From NCBI GenBank assembly GCA_013821425.1, contig JACDGV010000002.1, positions 62,001 through 126,000 on the forward strand: a stretch of DNA of 64,000 bases. The letters run 5' to 3'. How positions within the stretch are numbered: the stretch's first letter is position 1; each line of letters opens with the position of its first letter. Source of the DNA: Nitrosospira sp. (GTDB taxonomy: Bacteria > Pseudomonadota > Gammaproteobacteria > Burkholderiales > Nitrosomonadaceae). Both the position numbers and the translations under genes were made by a program. The notes under the pieces are model-generated. The model was not told the DNA's origin. It worked only from the letters and a program-made list of their open reading frames with translations, and did no database searches. Of the stretch, positions 1 to 7,472 are shown piece after piece.

Positions 1-504
1 AATGTGCGAACCGTATGGCAGCCAAGACCTCCTGATCCGGATCTTGAAGCAGAGATGCTTTCCCGTCTGATGATGCGTTTTGGCGTAGCGGAAGAACGCG
101 CCCGATCGGCGGTGGCCAGTACAGGTCCTATAGAGGAGCGCGCGCGTCTCAGCCGTGATAAGGGCGACGTCCTCACTGTGAATGAAGCCTTCGATCGCTC
201 TTGGCGCCGTGTCGGATTGGCACTGGACCGTATCGGCTTCACGGTCGAGGATCGTAATCGCTCCCAGGGGATTTACTATGTGCGTTATATCGACCCGGAT
301 GTAGACAGTGGGGTGGGGGGAGGTTTCCTGTCGAAACTTGCCTTCTGGCGTGACGAAACCTCTGAAAAGCCAGGTCAATACCGTATTTTGCTAAGTGAGA
401 CGGAAGCCGGTACCGAAGTGAAAGTGCTGAACCCGGGCGGCGAGCCAGAAAAATCCAACAATGCAAACCGCATATTGAGGCTGCTCTATGAACAGTTGAA
501 GTAA
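1..504 (+). CDS. bamC: Outer membrane assembly factor BamC (C-terminal part)
   Basis: The frame is open from the first base, so the gene begins left of the window and only about the last 167 residues are present. BamC is a lipoprotein of the BAM complex that inserts beta-barrel proteins into the outer membrane. The visible part has the helix-grip pattern of the NlpB/BamC C-terminal domain: NEAFDRSWRRVGLALDRIGF, then YYVRYIDPD, and a final ILLSETEAGTEVKVLN strand followed by a short helix ending LYEQLK. The stop is TAA and a strong terminator follows 145 bases later. Identification is by family resemblance; the lipobox and N-terminal domain cannot be checked. Confidence 0.85.
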   Translation, partial: NVRTVWQPRPPDPDLEAEMLSRLMMRFGVAEERARSAVASTGPIEERARLSRDKGDVLTVNEAFDRSWRRVGLALDRIGFTVEDRNRSQGIYYVRYIDPDVDSGVGGGFLSKLAFWRDETSEKPGQYRILLSETEAGTEVKVLNPGGEPEKSNNANRILRLLYEQLK

Positions 505-648
505 CGGCAGGTGGAAGTTAACCGCGTCGCTGGCGTGGCAAAAGTGCCGCAAGTTGTACTTCAGTCCAATAGACGAGAGTTTAGAAGCGTGTAAGATTTG
601 TAACCGGGGAAATAATTATTGTTTCTCCAATATAGCGGGTGCCTTATA

Positions 649-680
649 GCCCGGCGCAGTCATCCTGTGCCGGGCTTTTT
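649..680 (+). terminator. Intrinsic terminator after bamC
   Basis: Arms GCCCGGC (649-655) and GCCGGGC (669-675), extendable by CA/TG across one mismatch, are followed by a T-run (676-680). This is a textbook rho-independent terminator for bamC. The group II intron remnant starts only a few bases after it, which is the usual insertion site of group IIC introns. Confidence 0.85.
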
Positions 681-683
681 CTT

Positions 684-1360
684 GTGCGCCCAGCATGGGT
701 GCACTCTTGCGGGTGGAAGTCCCGCCGTAAGTTGATCACAGCGAACGCAACAACTGAAGACTGAGTGGCCCAATATCCGCGAGCAGCTGCTGGCAGGGAC
801 ATACCGGCCCAGTCCGGTACGCCGGGTAACGATCCCGAAGCCGGAGGGTGGCGAGCGCGAGCTTGGCATTCCGACGGCGACGGATCGACTGATCCAGCAG
901 GCACTGCTACAGGTGCTGCAGCCGATTCTGGACCGCACATTTAGCGAGCACAGCTACGGCTTTCGGCCGGAACGGCGTGTACACGACGCGGTGTTAGCCG
1001 CGCAGTTGTACGTACAGTCTGGCCGGCGGGTTGTGGTGGACGTGGACCTGGAGAAATTCTTCGATCGGGTCAACCACGACATTCTGATCGACCGCCTACA
1101 CAAGCGTATCGGGGACGCCGGAGTGGTCCGGCTGATTCGGGCGTATTTGGCCCATGCCCCTGCCATGTCGCGCAGCGGGCGGCTACGAACTCGCGATGCT
1201 GGTGGCGAAACAGCAATGGTGACATCAAACGGGTACTCACCGTCGCGCACTTTGATCGCCTTGGCGTACCCCGTCTCTCATGACCTCAACTTCTCGAATC
1301 GCCCGGTGCGGACCCAATGCCGGGTGGTGTGGCAGGGGCCAGGTAGGACGCCCCCTAGTT
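684..1360 (+). mobile_element. Deleted group IIC intron remnant
   Basis: The left part (GTGCGCCCAGCATGGG, then GCGGGTGGAAGTCCCGCC) resembles the conserved 5' end of bacterial class C introns. The right part (about 1290-1360: GCCCGGTGCGGACCC, GCCGGGTGGTGTGGCAGGGG) resembles the domain V/VI region. Between them lies a truncated reverse transcriptase. A full element is near 1.9-2 kb; this copy is about 0.68 kb, so most of the ribozyme and RT is gone. It sits just behind the bamC terminator, as group IIC introns do. The exact 3' boundary is uncertain and appears to overlap the osmC stop codon. It should be inactive. Confidence 0.75.
736..1283 (+). pseudogene. ltrA: Group II intron reverse transcriptase/maturase remnant
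   Basis: From 736 one frame reads IPKPEGGERELGIPTATDRL, YGFRPERRVHDAV and DVDLEKFFDRVNHDIL, the RT fingers/palm blocks of class C intron proteins. It runs to IRAYL near 1150, then continues in a different frame with NSRCWWRNS and FDRLGVPRLS followed by TGA at 1281-1283, which is the C-terminal signature of the same proteins. The roughly 200 residues between, including the catalytic YADD block and the thumb, are missing, and the join shifts the frame. The N-terminus (about 60 residues) is also absent, with a stop at 733-735. The frame before the deletion stays open to 1389 but means nothing after about 1150. Confidence 0.8.
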
Positions 1361-1789
1361 CGGGGGTTCCAGCCGGGCATTCATGGTAATTTTTGCCTTT
1401 AGAACCTTCGATACGGGGCAGCCCTCTTTCGCCTTGTTCGTAATTTCCTCAAACTTGGCTTTATCCGCGCCGGGAATCCTGGCTACTACGTCAAGGTGGC
1501 TCGTGGTAATCTCAAATCCGTCACCTATTTTTTCGAGGGTGATATCCACATGGGTTTCGATTCGCTCCGGCGTGAGGCCGGATTCTTCCAGCATTAAGGA
1601 AAGGGCCATCGAAAAACAGCCGGCGTGGGCGGCTCCTATCAATTCCTCCGGGTTGGTGCCTTTGCCATTTTCAAACCGTGAGTTGAAACCGTAAGGGGCT
1701 TCGCTAAGCACTCCCGTTTCGGTGGAAATCGTGCCGCCGCCATCCTTGATGCCGCCCTTCCAGACTGCCCATGCTTTCTTTGTGCTCAT
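1355..1789 (-). CDS. OsmC-family peroxiredoxin
   Basis: A 144-residue OsmC/Ohr-fold protein, the usual family length. These cytoplasmic dimers reduce organic hydroperoxides with a pair of cysteines. Both are visible: C58 region in GAAHAGCFSMALS and the second in KEGCPVSKVLKAK. The N-terminus KAWAVWKGGIKDGGG matches the OsmC subgroup more than Ohr. Start ATG is supported by AAGGAGCAATC just upstream. The stop TAG and the last residues (EPPN) lie inside the 3' edge of the intron remnant, so the intron insertion or its deletion seems to have rewritten the C-terminal end. Monocistronic by context. Confidence 0.88.
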   Translation of the reverse strand: MSTKKAWAVWKGGIKDGGGTISTETGVLSEAPYGFNSRFENGKGTNPEELIGAAHAGCFSMALSLMLEESGLTPERIETHVDITLEKIGDGFEITTSHLDVVARIPGADKAKFEEITNKAKEGCPVSKVLKAKITMNARLEPPN

Positions 1790-1907
1790 GATTGCTCCTT
1801 GTTTAAAAACTGTTGCTCCAGTTTTTTCGTAAAAAGCTGATCAATGCCGCAGCACCGGAGCGAAAAGCAAGTCCGCCATCTGGAGGACTTACGCAAAATT
1901 TCTGCAA

Positions 1908-2174
1908 TCAATAGATATACAGGCTGTCTGACTGTTCCCCGAACATGGAGGTCGTTATGTCGTGATCATCCATGCGATCAATTGCCCTCGATAAAGCATC
2001 CCGGAGCTCGCGGGCCTGCTCCGCTTGCATAACGTACGGCCTGCCGGGGTCAGCCTCGGCCAGTTTTTGCTGCTCGTGTGACAAAAAAGGAAAACGGACA
2101 GAGAGCAAACCCTCGACCGGCTCAGTTTTTATTTCCCAGCCGGTAATAGGAAATTGAAAAAAATCGTCGTCCAT
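1908..2174 (-). CDS. Small BssS-like protein
   Basis: An 88-residue protein. I start it at MDDDFFQFP (2174) because GACGGAG lies upstream at good spacing and the longer frame to 2300 adds an unrelated hydrophobic, cysteine-rich stretch. The N-terminal half (FPITGWEIKTEPVEGLLSVR) resembles enterobacterial BssS/YceP (HPLVGWDISTV...ALMLRL), a small protein linked to biofilm and motility control, and the rest keeps the pattern of a helix near EQARELRDALSRAIDRM. The resemblance is recalled, not computed. No catalytic residues are evident. It stands alone between osmC and the flhDC leader, convergent with nothing. Confidence 0.55.
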   Translation of the reverse strand: MDDDFFQFPITGWEIKTEPVEGLLSVRFPFLSHEQQKLAEADPGRPYVMQAEQARELRDALSRAIDRMDDHDITTSMFGEQSDSLYIY

Positions 2175-2934
2175 GAAAACTCCGTCGGCGAAAAGTAAAA
2201 GCCAAAAGCTTACCAGAGCGAATCTTCCTTTTTTGTGGGGTAGCGCACATAGTAAACGGCAGCACAGATGGTGGACCTGAACAAGCTCGGGCAGGATCAC
2301 GTGAGGGCGGTATCACAATCACAGGGGGTGGGGTGCGTCGGATATATCCGTAAACGTAATATATATGTCCACCAGCTTCCCCTATGGCGCGACTTGAACC
2401 CCGCAAACCACCGGCAAGCCGGAGCACGATTACTGCTATCCAGATCAAGTAAACGGCAGGGAGACTGTGTCCCCACCGGGATGGAAAGGAATCGAAATCT
2501 GTCCGTGCGGCATTACTCTCTCAGTTGAATAATTGAGGTCCAGACTATCGTGATGCCCAGTGCCAATGCGAAGTAGAAATGTTCCTTTCTCTGTTGCAAA
2601 CACGCTACGGGCCCGCACTTCTCCAGTTGGTGGCCGACATGTCGAGGTGTTTAAGGAGCCGGTGGCTGAATTCGCTTACGTCGTCTACGGCATGGACTGC
2701 GCGGTTATACCCGCGGGCTCATGGCACAGGTAAGAACGAGTTTGGCAAGGGAATAGTCCAAATCGGGACCTCCGTGGTGCGCACCGAGGTCTGCCTGCGC
2801 AAAGGCAAAAATATCTTTCGGCGTATCCTAAAGTTCTGCGCGGCAGGGCCGTTGCCAGGAAGGGCGGTCACCAATGCCATCATTTAGCGTACGGCAATGA
2901 TCTGCCCCGTTGGGCCGGACCGGTTGCCCTCTCA
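2175..2934. other. No confident gene; degraded sequence
   Basis: About 760 bases with no convincing gene. Open frames here (for example 2268-2528 and 2579-2887 on +) lack ribosome sites and family signatures. A short frame 2566-2733 (+, 55 codons, with VEVFKEPVAEFAYVVYGMDC) looks somewhat protein-like but has no upstream ribosome site, and may be debris of a lost gene. A perfect 10-base palindrome GGATATATCC is at 2340-2349. I see no tRNA or insertion sequence that can be closed. Confidence 0.4.
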
Positions 2935-3007
2935 GGATTCCGTGTAGGAAACTCTCCTACGCGGAATCCGGCCCATTTCCTACTCGCGAATCGGATGGAT
3001 TCCGATT
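2935..3007 (+). promoter_or_regulatory. Two stacked hairpins in the flhDC leader
   Basis: Hairpin 1: arms 2935-2949 (GGATTCCGTGTAGGA) and 2955-2969 (TCCTACGCGGAATCC), a 15-bp stem with one G-T pair and a 5-base loop. Hairpin 2: arms AATCGGA (2989-2995) and TCCGATT (3001-3007), loop TGGAT, followed by TTCC. They end 60 bases before the flhD start. Either they terminate an upstream transcript or they form a structured 5' leader controlling flhDC. The sequence shows the structure; the role is inference. Confidence 0.6.
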
Positions 3008-3067
3008 TTCCGGCGTTGTGCGTATGCGCACAATGGAGCCACTTTACATATGGGAGAGGGGCTCAAA

Positions 3068-3385
3068 ATGAAGGCTAACGAACTGACATCCGAAATCAAG
3101 GAACTGAATCTGACTTACCTCATGCTGGCCCAGCAGATGGTCTTGGCCGACAGGGACATGGCAATTTTCCGGTTGGGGATAAGCAAGGACATTGCGGAAA
3201 TACTGGAGGTTCTGACACCAGGGCAGATTCTCAAATTATCTAACTCGAACATGATGTTGTGCCGTATACGTTTCGACGACAGTCTGGTATTCGGTATGCT
3301 CGCCAACTACAGTAAAGATAAAGCGATGGCACAATCCCATGCGGCTATTCTCCTGGCCGGTCAATCGGTTGAACAGATTTCGTAA
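3068..3385 (+). CDS. flhD: Flagellar master regulator subunit FlhD
   Basis: FlhD, with FlhC, forms the FlhD4C2 activator that recruits sigma-70 RNA polymerase to early flagellar promoters. The frame opens at 3050, but I start at ATG 3068 because GAGAGGGG lies just upstream and the protein then begins MKANELTSEIKELNLTYLML, as in the family (105 residues). The helical core continues LADRDMAIFRLGISKDIAEIL and LTPGQILKLSNSNMMLCRIR. Cysteine in LCRIR corresponds to the dimer-linking region in enterobacterial FlhD. FlhC follows after 25 bases, so the two are one operon under the structured leader. Confidence 0.93.
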   Translation: MKANELTSEIKELNLTYLMLAQQMVLADRDMAIFRLGISKDIAEILEVLTPGQILKLSNSNMMLCRIRFDDSLVFGMLANYSKDKAMAQSHAAILLAGQSVEQIS

Positions 3386-3410
3386 TTTCCCCGACAACGA
3401 GGAGCCGCTC

Positions 3411-3959
3411 ATGCGTAAAAAGAGCCTAGTATCGGAAGCCAGAGATATTCAGATTGCGATCGAAATGATCAATCTGGGTGCGCGACTGCAACTGCTGGAG
3501 AGCGAGACGAACCTGAGCCGCGAGAGGCTCATTAAGCTCTACAAGGAACTGAAAGGGGTTTCTCCCCCCAAGGGGATGTTACCGTTTTCCGCTGACTGGT
3601 TCCTGACCTGGCAACCTAATATTCATTCCTCCGTATTTGCCGATATTTACCGCTATTTGATCAATCACGCGGACTGCCGCGGCATCGAAGCTACGGTAAA
3701 GAGTTACAAGCTCTATCTGGAACACTGCCACATAAGCCAGATGGAACCGATATTGAGTCTGACCCGGGCGTGGACTTTGCTGCGCTTCTTCGAAGGCAAC
3801 ATGCTGCAAACCGCGCCTTGCACTCAATGCGGGGGGCGCTTCGTAGTTCATACCCACGACCTTTACAACCGCTACGTATGCGGCTTGTGCCACACTCCTT
3901 CCCGAGCTGGAAAAACCAATAAAGTAAGGGCAATCGCGCTAGCCGCCGTAGCAGCCTAG
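3411..3959 (+). CDS. flhC: Flagellar master regulator subunit FlhC
   Basis: FlhC is the zinc-containing DNA-binding partner of FlhD. The 183-residue protein starts at ATG 3411, preceded by GAGGAG; the upstream extension to 3339 lies inside flhD and is a shadow. It begins KKSLVSEARDIQIAIEMINLGARLQLLE, the conserved FlhC N-terminus. The zinc site is visible near residues 140-162 as CTQCGGRF and CGLC. A terminator hairpin follows 25 bases after the stop, so flhDC form a closed operon separate from motAB. Confidence 0.95.
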   Translation: MRKKSLVSEARDIQIAIEMINLGARLQLLESETNLSRERLIKLYKELKGVSPPKGMLPFSADWFLTWQPNIHSSVFADIYRYLINHADCRGIEATVKSYKLYLEHCHISQMEPILSLTRAWTLLRFFEGNMLQTAPCTQCGGRFVVHTHDLYNRYVCGLCHTPSRAGKTNKVRAIALAAVAA

Positions 3960-3984
3960 CCCGACTTCCCGACTCCAGCGCACT

Positions 3985-4012
3985 CCCCGGGCCTTCAGCC
4001 CCGGGATTTTTC
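3985..4012 (+). terminator. Intrinsic terminator after flhDC
   Basis: CCCGGG (3986-3991) pairs with CCCGGG (4000-4005) around an eight-base loop and is followed by ATTTTT. It separates flhDC from motAB, about 250 bases downstream. Confidence 0.75.
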
Positions 4013-4261
4013 GTCCGCATCTTATCTTCCGGCCACGATGTCGCCTGTCGCCATTCGTCGGGAGATTGCAGGGTCGCCGTTCCTCCTAAAGTACGCCGGA
4101 TTCCAGCCGTTACAGGGAGTGAATTACTCGCACACCCCATCGCTTCGCTGTCCAGTACCTGATCAGCATACCCAGGAGCCAGGGCACAGACAGCCAAGCC
4201 GCAGGTCACGCTGCAGGGTTATTTATTGCCGTAACACTCGATATCAGGAAGAACTGGAAAA

Positions 4262-5122
4262 ATGCTGGTCATAGTAGGGCTCCTCATCGTTGTTGGATCG
4301 GTATTCGGTGGATTCGTTCTTGCCGGCGGGCATCCGGCGGTGCTGTATCAGCCGGTTGAGCTGCTGATTATTGCTGGTGCGGCGGTAGGAGCATTTGTGC
4401 TAGGCAACACGCGAAAGGCGCAAACAGCCACTCTCAAGTCGATGCCGAAAATTCTGCGGGGCACCAAGTATACGAAAACGGCATATATGGACCTTATGGC
4501 GCTGCTCTATGATCTTCTTGTGAAAGTGCGGAAGGAGGGGATGATGTCAATCGAGGCCGACGTGGATGAACCGGGCAAGAGTGCGATTTTTTCCCATTAC
4601 CCGAATATTCTGGCCGATCATGAAGTGATCGAGTTCATTACCGACTACCTTCGCCTCATGGTCGCTGGCAACCTTAACGTGTTCGAACTTGAGAATTTGA
4701 TGGATAACGAAATTGAAACCCATCAGCAGGAGGGTGAGGTGCCGGTGCATTGTATAGCTAAACTGGGCGACAGTATGCCGGCGTTTGGTATTGTCGCCGC
4801 GGTAATGGGCGTGATCCACACTATGGCGTCTGTGGGTTTGCCGCCATCGGAGTTAGGGATATTGGTGGCGCAGGCGCTGGTGGGAACCTTCCTGGGTATT
4901 CTCCTGGGCTATGGTTTTGTGGGACCTTTTGCTGCCGTGCTTGAGCAGAAGCTGAGTGAGTCCACCAAGATGCTGCAATGCATCAGAGTAACTTTGCTTG
5001 CAAGCGTTAGTGGCTACACTCCCGCACTGGCGGTTGAATTCGGCCGTAAGGTGCTCTACTCGACTGAACGGCCGAGCTTTGCGGAACTCGAAGAACATGT
5101 CAGGCACGCCAGAAATAAATAG
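4262..5122 (+). CDS. motA: Flagellar stator protein MotA
   Basis: MotA is the cytoplasmic-membrane stator subunit that, with MotB, conducts protons to power the motor. At 286 residues it matches the enterobacterial type, with four hydrophobic segments (start, about 30-50, about 165-190 and 200-225) and a large cytoplasmic loop. The loop holds KVRKEGMMSIEADVD with the charged Arg and Glu that contact FliG, and SMPAFGIVAAVMGVI carries the conserved proline at the channel. ATG 4262 has a nearby AGGAAG. The gene is followed after 17 bases by motB. The 250-base gap before it must hold the promoter, but I could not find a clear sigma-28 site. Confidence 0.94.
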   Translation: MLVIVGLLIVVGSVFGGFVLAGGHPAVLYQPVELLIIAGAAVGAFVLGNTRKAQTATLKSMPKILRGTKYTKTAYMDLMALLYDLLVKVRKEGMMSIEADVDEPGKSAIFSHYPNILADHEVIEFITDYLRLMVAGNLNVFELENLMDNEIETHQQEGEVPVHCIAKLGDSMPAFGIVAAVMGVIHTMASVGLPPSELGILVAQALVGTFLGILLGYGFVGPFAAVLEQKLSESTKMLQCIRVTLLASVSGYTPALAVEFGRKVLYSTERPSFAELEEHVRHARNK

Positions 5123-5139
5123 CCAAGGTAGATTTCCGA

Positions 5140-6066
5140 ATGAGTCAGGGCCAGCGTCCGATTGTAATCAAGAGAATAAAAAAGCATTCGCCTAACCACG
5201 GAGGCCAGTGGAAGATCGCGTACGCGGACTTTGTTACGGCCATGATGGCATTCTTCCTGCTCATGTGGCTGCTTGGTTCCGCTACCCAGGCGGAATTGCA
5301 AGGTATTTCCAAATACTTTCAGACACCTCTGGATGTGGCGCCGGACAAGAGTGCCGGGAATGGCGACAGAATCAGCCTGATTCAGGCTGGGGGTAAAGAC
5401 CTGACGCGACTCGACGGACAGATGAGAAAATCCGATGCGGACACTGATCGACCCCGCAATCTCAGGGCAGAGCGAGCCGAATGGGAGCGCCGCGATACGC
5501 TCAGGCTCGATGATTTGAAGAGGCGGCTGGAGCGACTGATTGAGTCGAATGCGACCATGCGCGAGTTCAGGAGTCAGTTGCTGCTGGACATTACCACCGA
5601 AGGGCTCCGCATCCAGATTATCGATGACAAGAACCGGCCCATGTTCGCGCTTGCAAGAGCTGAACTGGAGCCGCATACGCGAGAAATTCTGCAAAGGCTG
5701 GGCGGAGTGTTGAACGAAATGCCAAACAGGGTGAGCCTCTCGGGCCACACCGATGCAACAGCCTATGCAAGTGGCGAGAAGAACTATAGCAATTGGGAAT
5801 TGTCCGCTGACCGGGCCAACGCCTCGCGCCGTGAACTCATCATGGGTGGTATGGATGAGCAAAAGATCCTGAGGGTGGTCGGTTTGGGTTCCGCAGTGCT
5901 GTTCGACAAAAATGACCCCACCAATCCAGTAAACCGGCGCATCAGCGTTATTGTGATGAGCAACAGGGCCGCGGAGGCGCTGAGTAATGAAGGCTCGGAA
6001 ACGAAAGAAATCAAAACCAACGCGGTAGTGGATTTACAAACCCTGCAGTCTGCTGGCGCCAGTTAA
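5140..6066 (+). CDS. motB: Flagellar stator protein MotB
   Basis: MotB anchors the stator to peptidoglycan. The 308-residue protein has a short basic N-terminus, a single transmembrane helix WKIAYADFVTAMMAFFLLMW with the proton-carrying aspartate at residue 30, a plug/linker region, and a C-terminal OmpA-like domain (about 190-280: LSGHTDATAY, NWELSADRANASRRELI) that binds peptidoglycan. The KHSPNHGGQWKIAYADF start is typical of MotB partners of enterobacterial-type MotA. It forms an operon with motA. The 220-base space to flhB has no gene. Confidence 0.94.
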   Translation: MSQGQRPIVIKRIKKHSPNHGGQWKIAYADFVTAMMAFFLLMWLLGSATQAELQGISKYFQTPLDVAPDKSAGNGDRISLIQAGGKDLTRLDGQMRKSDADTDRPRNLRAERAEWERRDTLRLDDLKRRLERLIESNATMREFRSQLLLDITTEGLRIQIIDDKNRPMFALARAELEPHTREILQRLGGVLNEMPNRVSLSGHTDATAYASGEKNYSNWELSADRANASRRELIMGGMDEQKILRVVGLGSAVLFDKNDPTNPVNRRISVIVMSNRAAEALSNEGSETKEIKTNAVVDLQTLQSAGAS

Positions 6067-6240
6067 TAAATCAGCGCGTCCGAATGAGGCTCGCGCCGAC
6101 CGTTCCCGTTTCCAGCTACTCTTCGGTATGAAACGGAATTACGGGACGAATTCCGCTCTTTTCCCTCGATAGTTTATTCCTGCGCCGTTCAATAATGTCG
6201 CATGTTTCCCGCACGGCAATCAATTGCCTGGCGGCGACAT

Positions 6241-6259
6241 CCCAGCCAGACGGGCTGGG
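6241..6259 (+). promoter_or_regulatory. Palindrome upstream of flhB
   Basis: CCCAGCC (6241-6247) pairs with GGCTGGG (6253-6259) around a five-base loop, 26 bases before the flhB GTG. There is no T-run, so it is more likely a leader hairpin or a binding site than a terminator. Confidence 0.4.
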
Positions 6260-6285
6260 AATGAACGTATGAGCAGGAGCCAGCG

Positions 6286-7470
6286 GTGAGCGAAGAGAGC
6301 GATCAAGAACGAACGGAACCTGCATCACCCCGGCGGCTGGAAAAATCTCGCGATGACGGGCAGGTGCCCCGTTCCGCGGAACTCTCCACATTCGCGGTCC
6401 TCATTGCCGCCGGCTCGGGCATCTGGCTGATGAGCGGTCATATCAGTGGACAACTCATTCAACTGATGCAAGACGGGATGCGCGTATCTCCCCAGGCCGA
6501 TTTCGATACGGCACGTCTCACAGAGCGGCTGTTCGACCAGTCGTTTCACGTCCTGATCGCGTTCTCTCCGTTCCTGATGCTGATGTTTTTGGTAGCTCTG
6601 GTTGCGCCCATGCTGCTTTCCGGGTGGCTCTTTACCGGAAAATCACTTTCTCCCGACTTCAAGCGGCTCAACCCATTGACGGGGATAGGCCGCATGTTTT
6701 CATTACACAGTCTGGTCGAACTGGTCAAAGCTCTCCTTAAGGCCGCGCTCATCGGCGGAGCAGGGGTGTGGACGATATGGCATCACAAGGAAGCGGTGCT
6801 GTCCCTCATTGCCGCGCCCCTTTCCGCGAGTGCGGGGCATATGGGTGAATTGACCGTGATGAGCTTTATTGCCATAGCCGGGGCGATGGTGCTGGTCGCG
6901 GCGGTGGACGTGCCGTTTCAGCTTTGGGATAACCAGCGCAAGCTGAAGATGACCAAAGAAGAAGTTCGGCAGGAAAACAAGGAAACCGAAGGCGATCCTC
7001 AGATCAAGGCCCGAATTCGAACTCAGCAGCGGGCAATGGCGAGAAAGCGCATGATGGCCGAAATTCCCAAGGCTGATGTAATTATCATCAATCCTGCCCA
7101 CTATTCCGTTGCGCTCAAATACGAAGATGGCAAGATGCGGGCACCGCGCGTCGTCGCCAAGGGCGCGCATCTCCTGGCTTTGAAAATTCGTGAAATTGGG
7201 CGCCAGCATCAGGTGCCGGTGCTGGAAGCGCCACCACTTGCGCGCGCGCTCTACCACCATGCCGAGCCAGGGGACGAGATTCCGCAAACACTTTATAACG
7301 CGGTGGCGGAAGTGTTGGCCTACGTTTACCAGTTGCGTCGCTACCGCAAGCAAGGCGATTCCGGCCGGTACGATGACGGCGGCGGAGTTCCGCGCCTTCC
7401 GGATAACCTGGCAGTGCCTGCTGAACTGGATCCAGAAAATCCCGCATACCGCGGAATCAGAAAAAACTGA
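6286..7470 (+). CDS. flhB: Flagellar export switch protein FlhB
   Basis: FlhB sits in the flagellar export gate and changes substrate class from hook to filament when its cytoplasmic domain cleaves itself. The 394-residue protein starts at GTG 6286 behind AGGAG; it opens SEESDQERTEPASPRRLEKSRD as family members do, and has four membrane segments between about 30 and 210. The cleavage site is N269-P270-A271-H272 (IINPAHYSVAL) where most members have NPTH. Asn and Pro, needed for cleavage, are kept. The gene leads the flhB-flhA-flhF-fleN-fliA-motC-motD run, with flhA starting 3 bases after its stop. Confidence 0.95.
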   Translation: MSEESDQERTEPASPRRLEKSRDDGQVPRSAELSTFAVLIAAGSGIWLMSGHISGQLIQLMQDGMRVSPQADFDTARLTERLFDQSFHVLIAFSPFLMLMFLVALVAPMLLSGWLFTGKSLSPDFKRLNPLTGIGRMFSLHSLVELVKALLKAALIGGAGVWTIWHHKEAVLSLIAAPLSASAGHMGELTVMSFIAIAGAMVLVAAVDVPFQLWDNQRKLKMTKEEVRQENKETEGDPQIKARIRTQQRAMARKRMMAEIPKADVIIINPAHYSVALKYEDGKMRAPRVVAKGAHLLALKIREIGRQHQVPVLEAPPLARALYHHAEPGDEIPQTLYNAVAEVLAYVYQLRRYRKQGDSGRYDDGGGVPRLPDNLAVPAELDPENPAYRGIRKN

Positions 7471-7472
7471 AA

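Noticed and set aside
644-940. Minus-strand open frames over the intron remnant
   Set aside because: They are antisense shadows of the reverse-transcriptase coding region, which has clear RT motifs on the plus strand.
2385-2425. tRNA-like piece (GCGACTTGAACCCCGC on +, reverse reads a T-arm-like GGTTCAAGTC)
   Set aside because: The flanking bases do not form a T-stem or an acceptor stem, and no anticodon arm could be found on either side.
4038-4274. 78-codon plus frame between flhC and motA
   Set aside because: It overlaps the motA start and leader, has no good start, and its composition is unlike the neighbouring genes.
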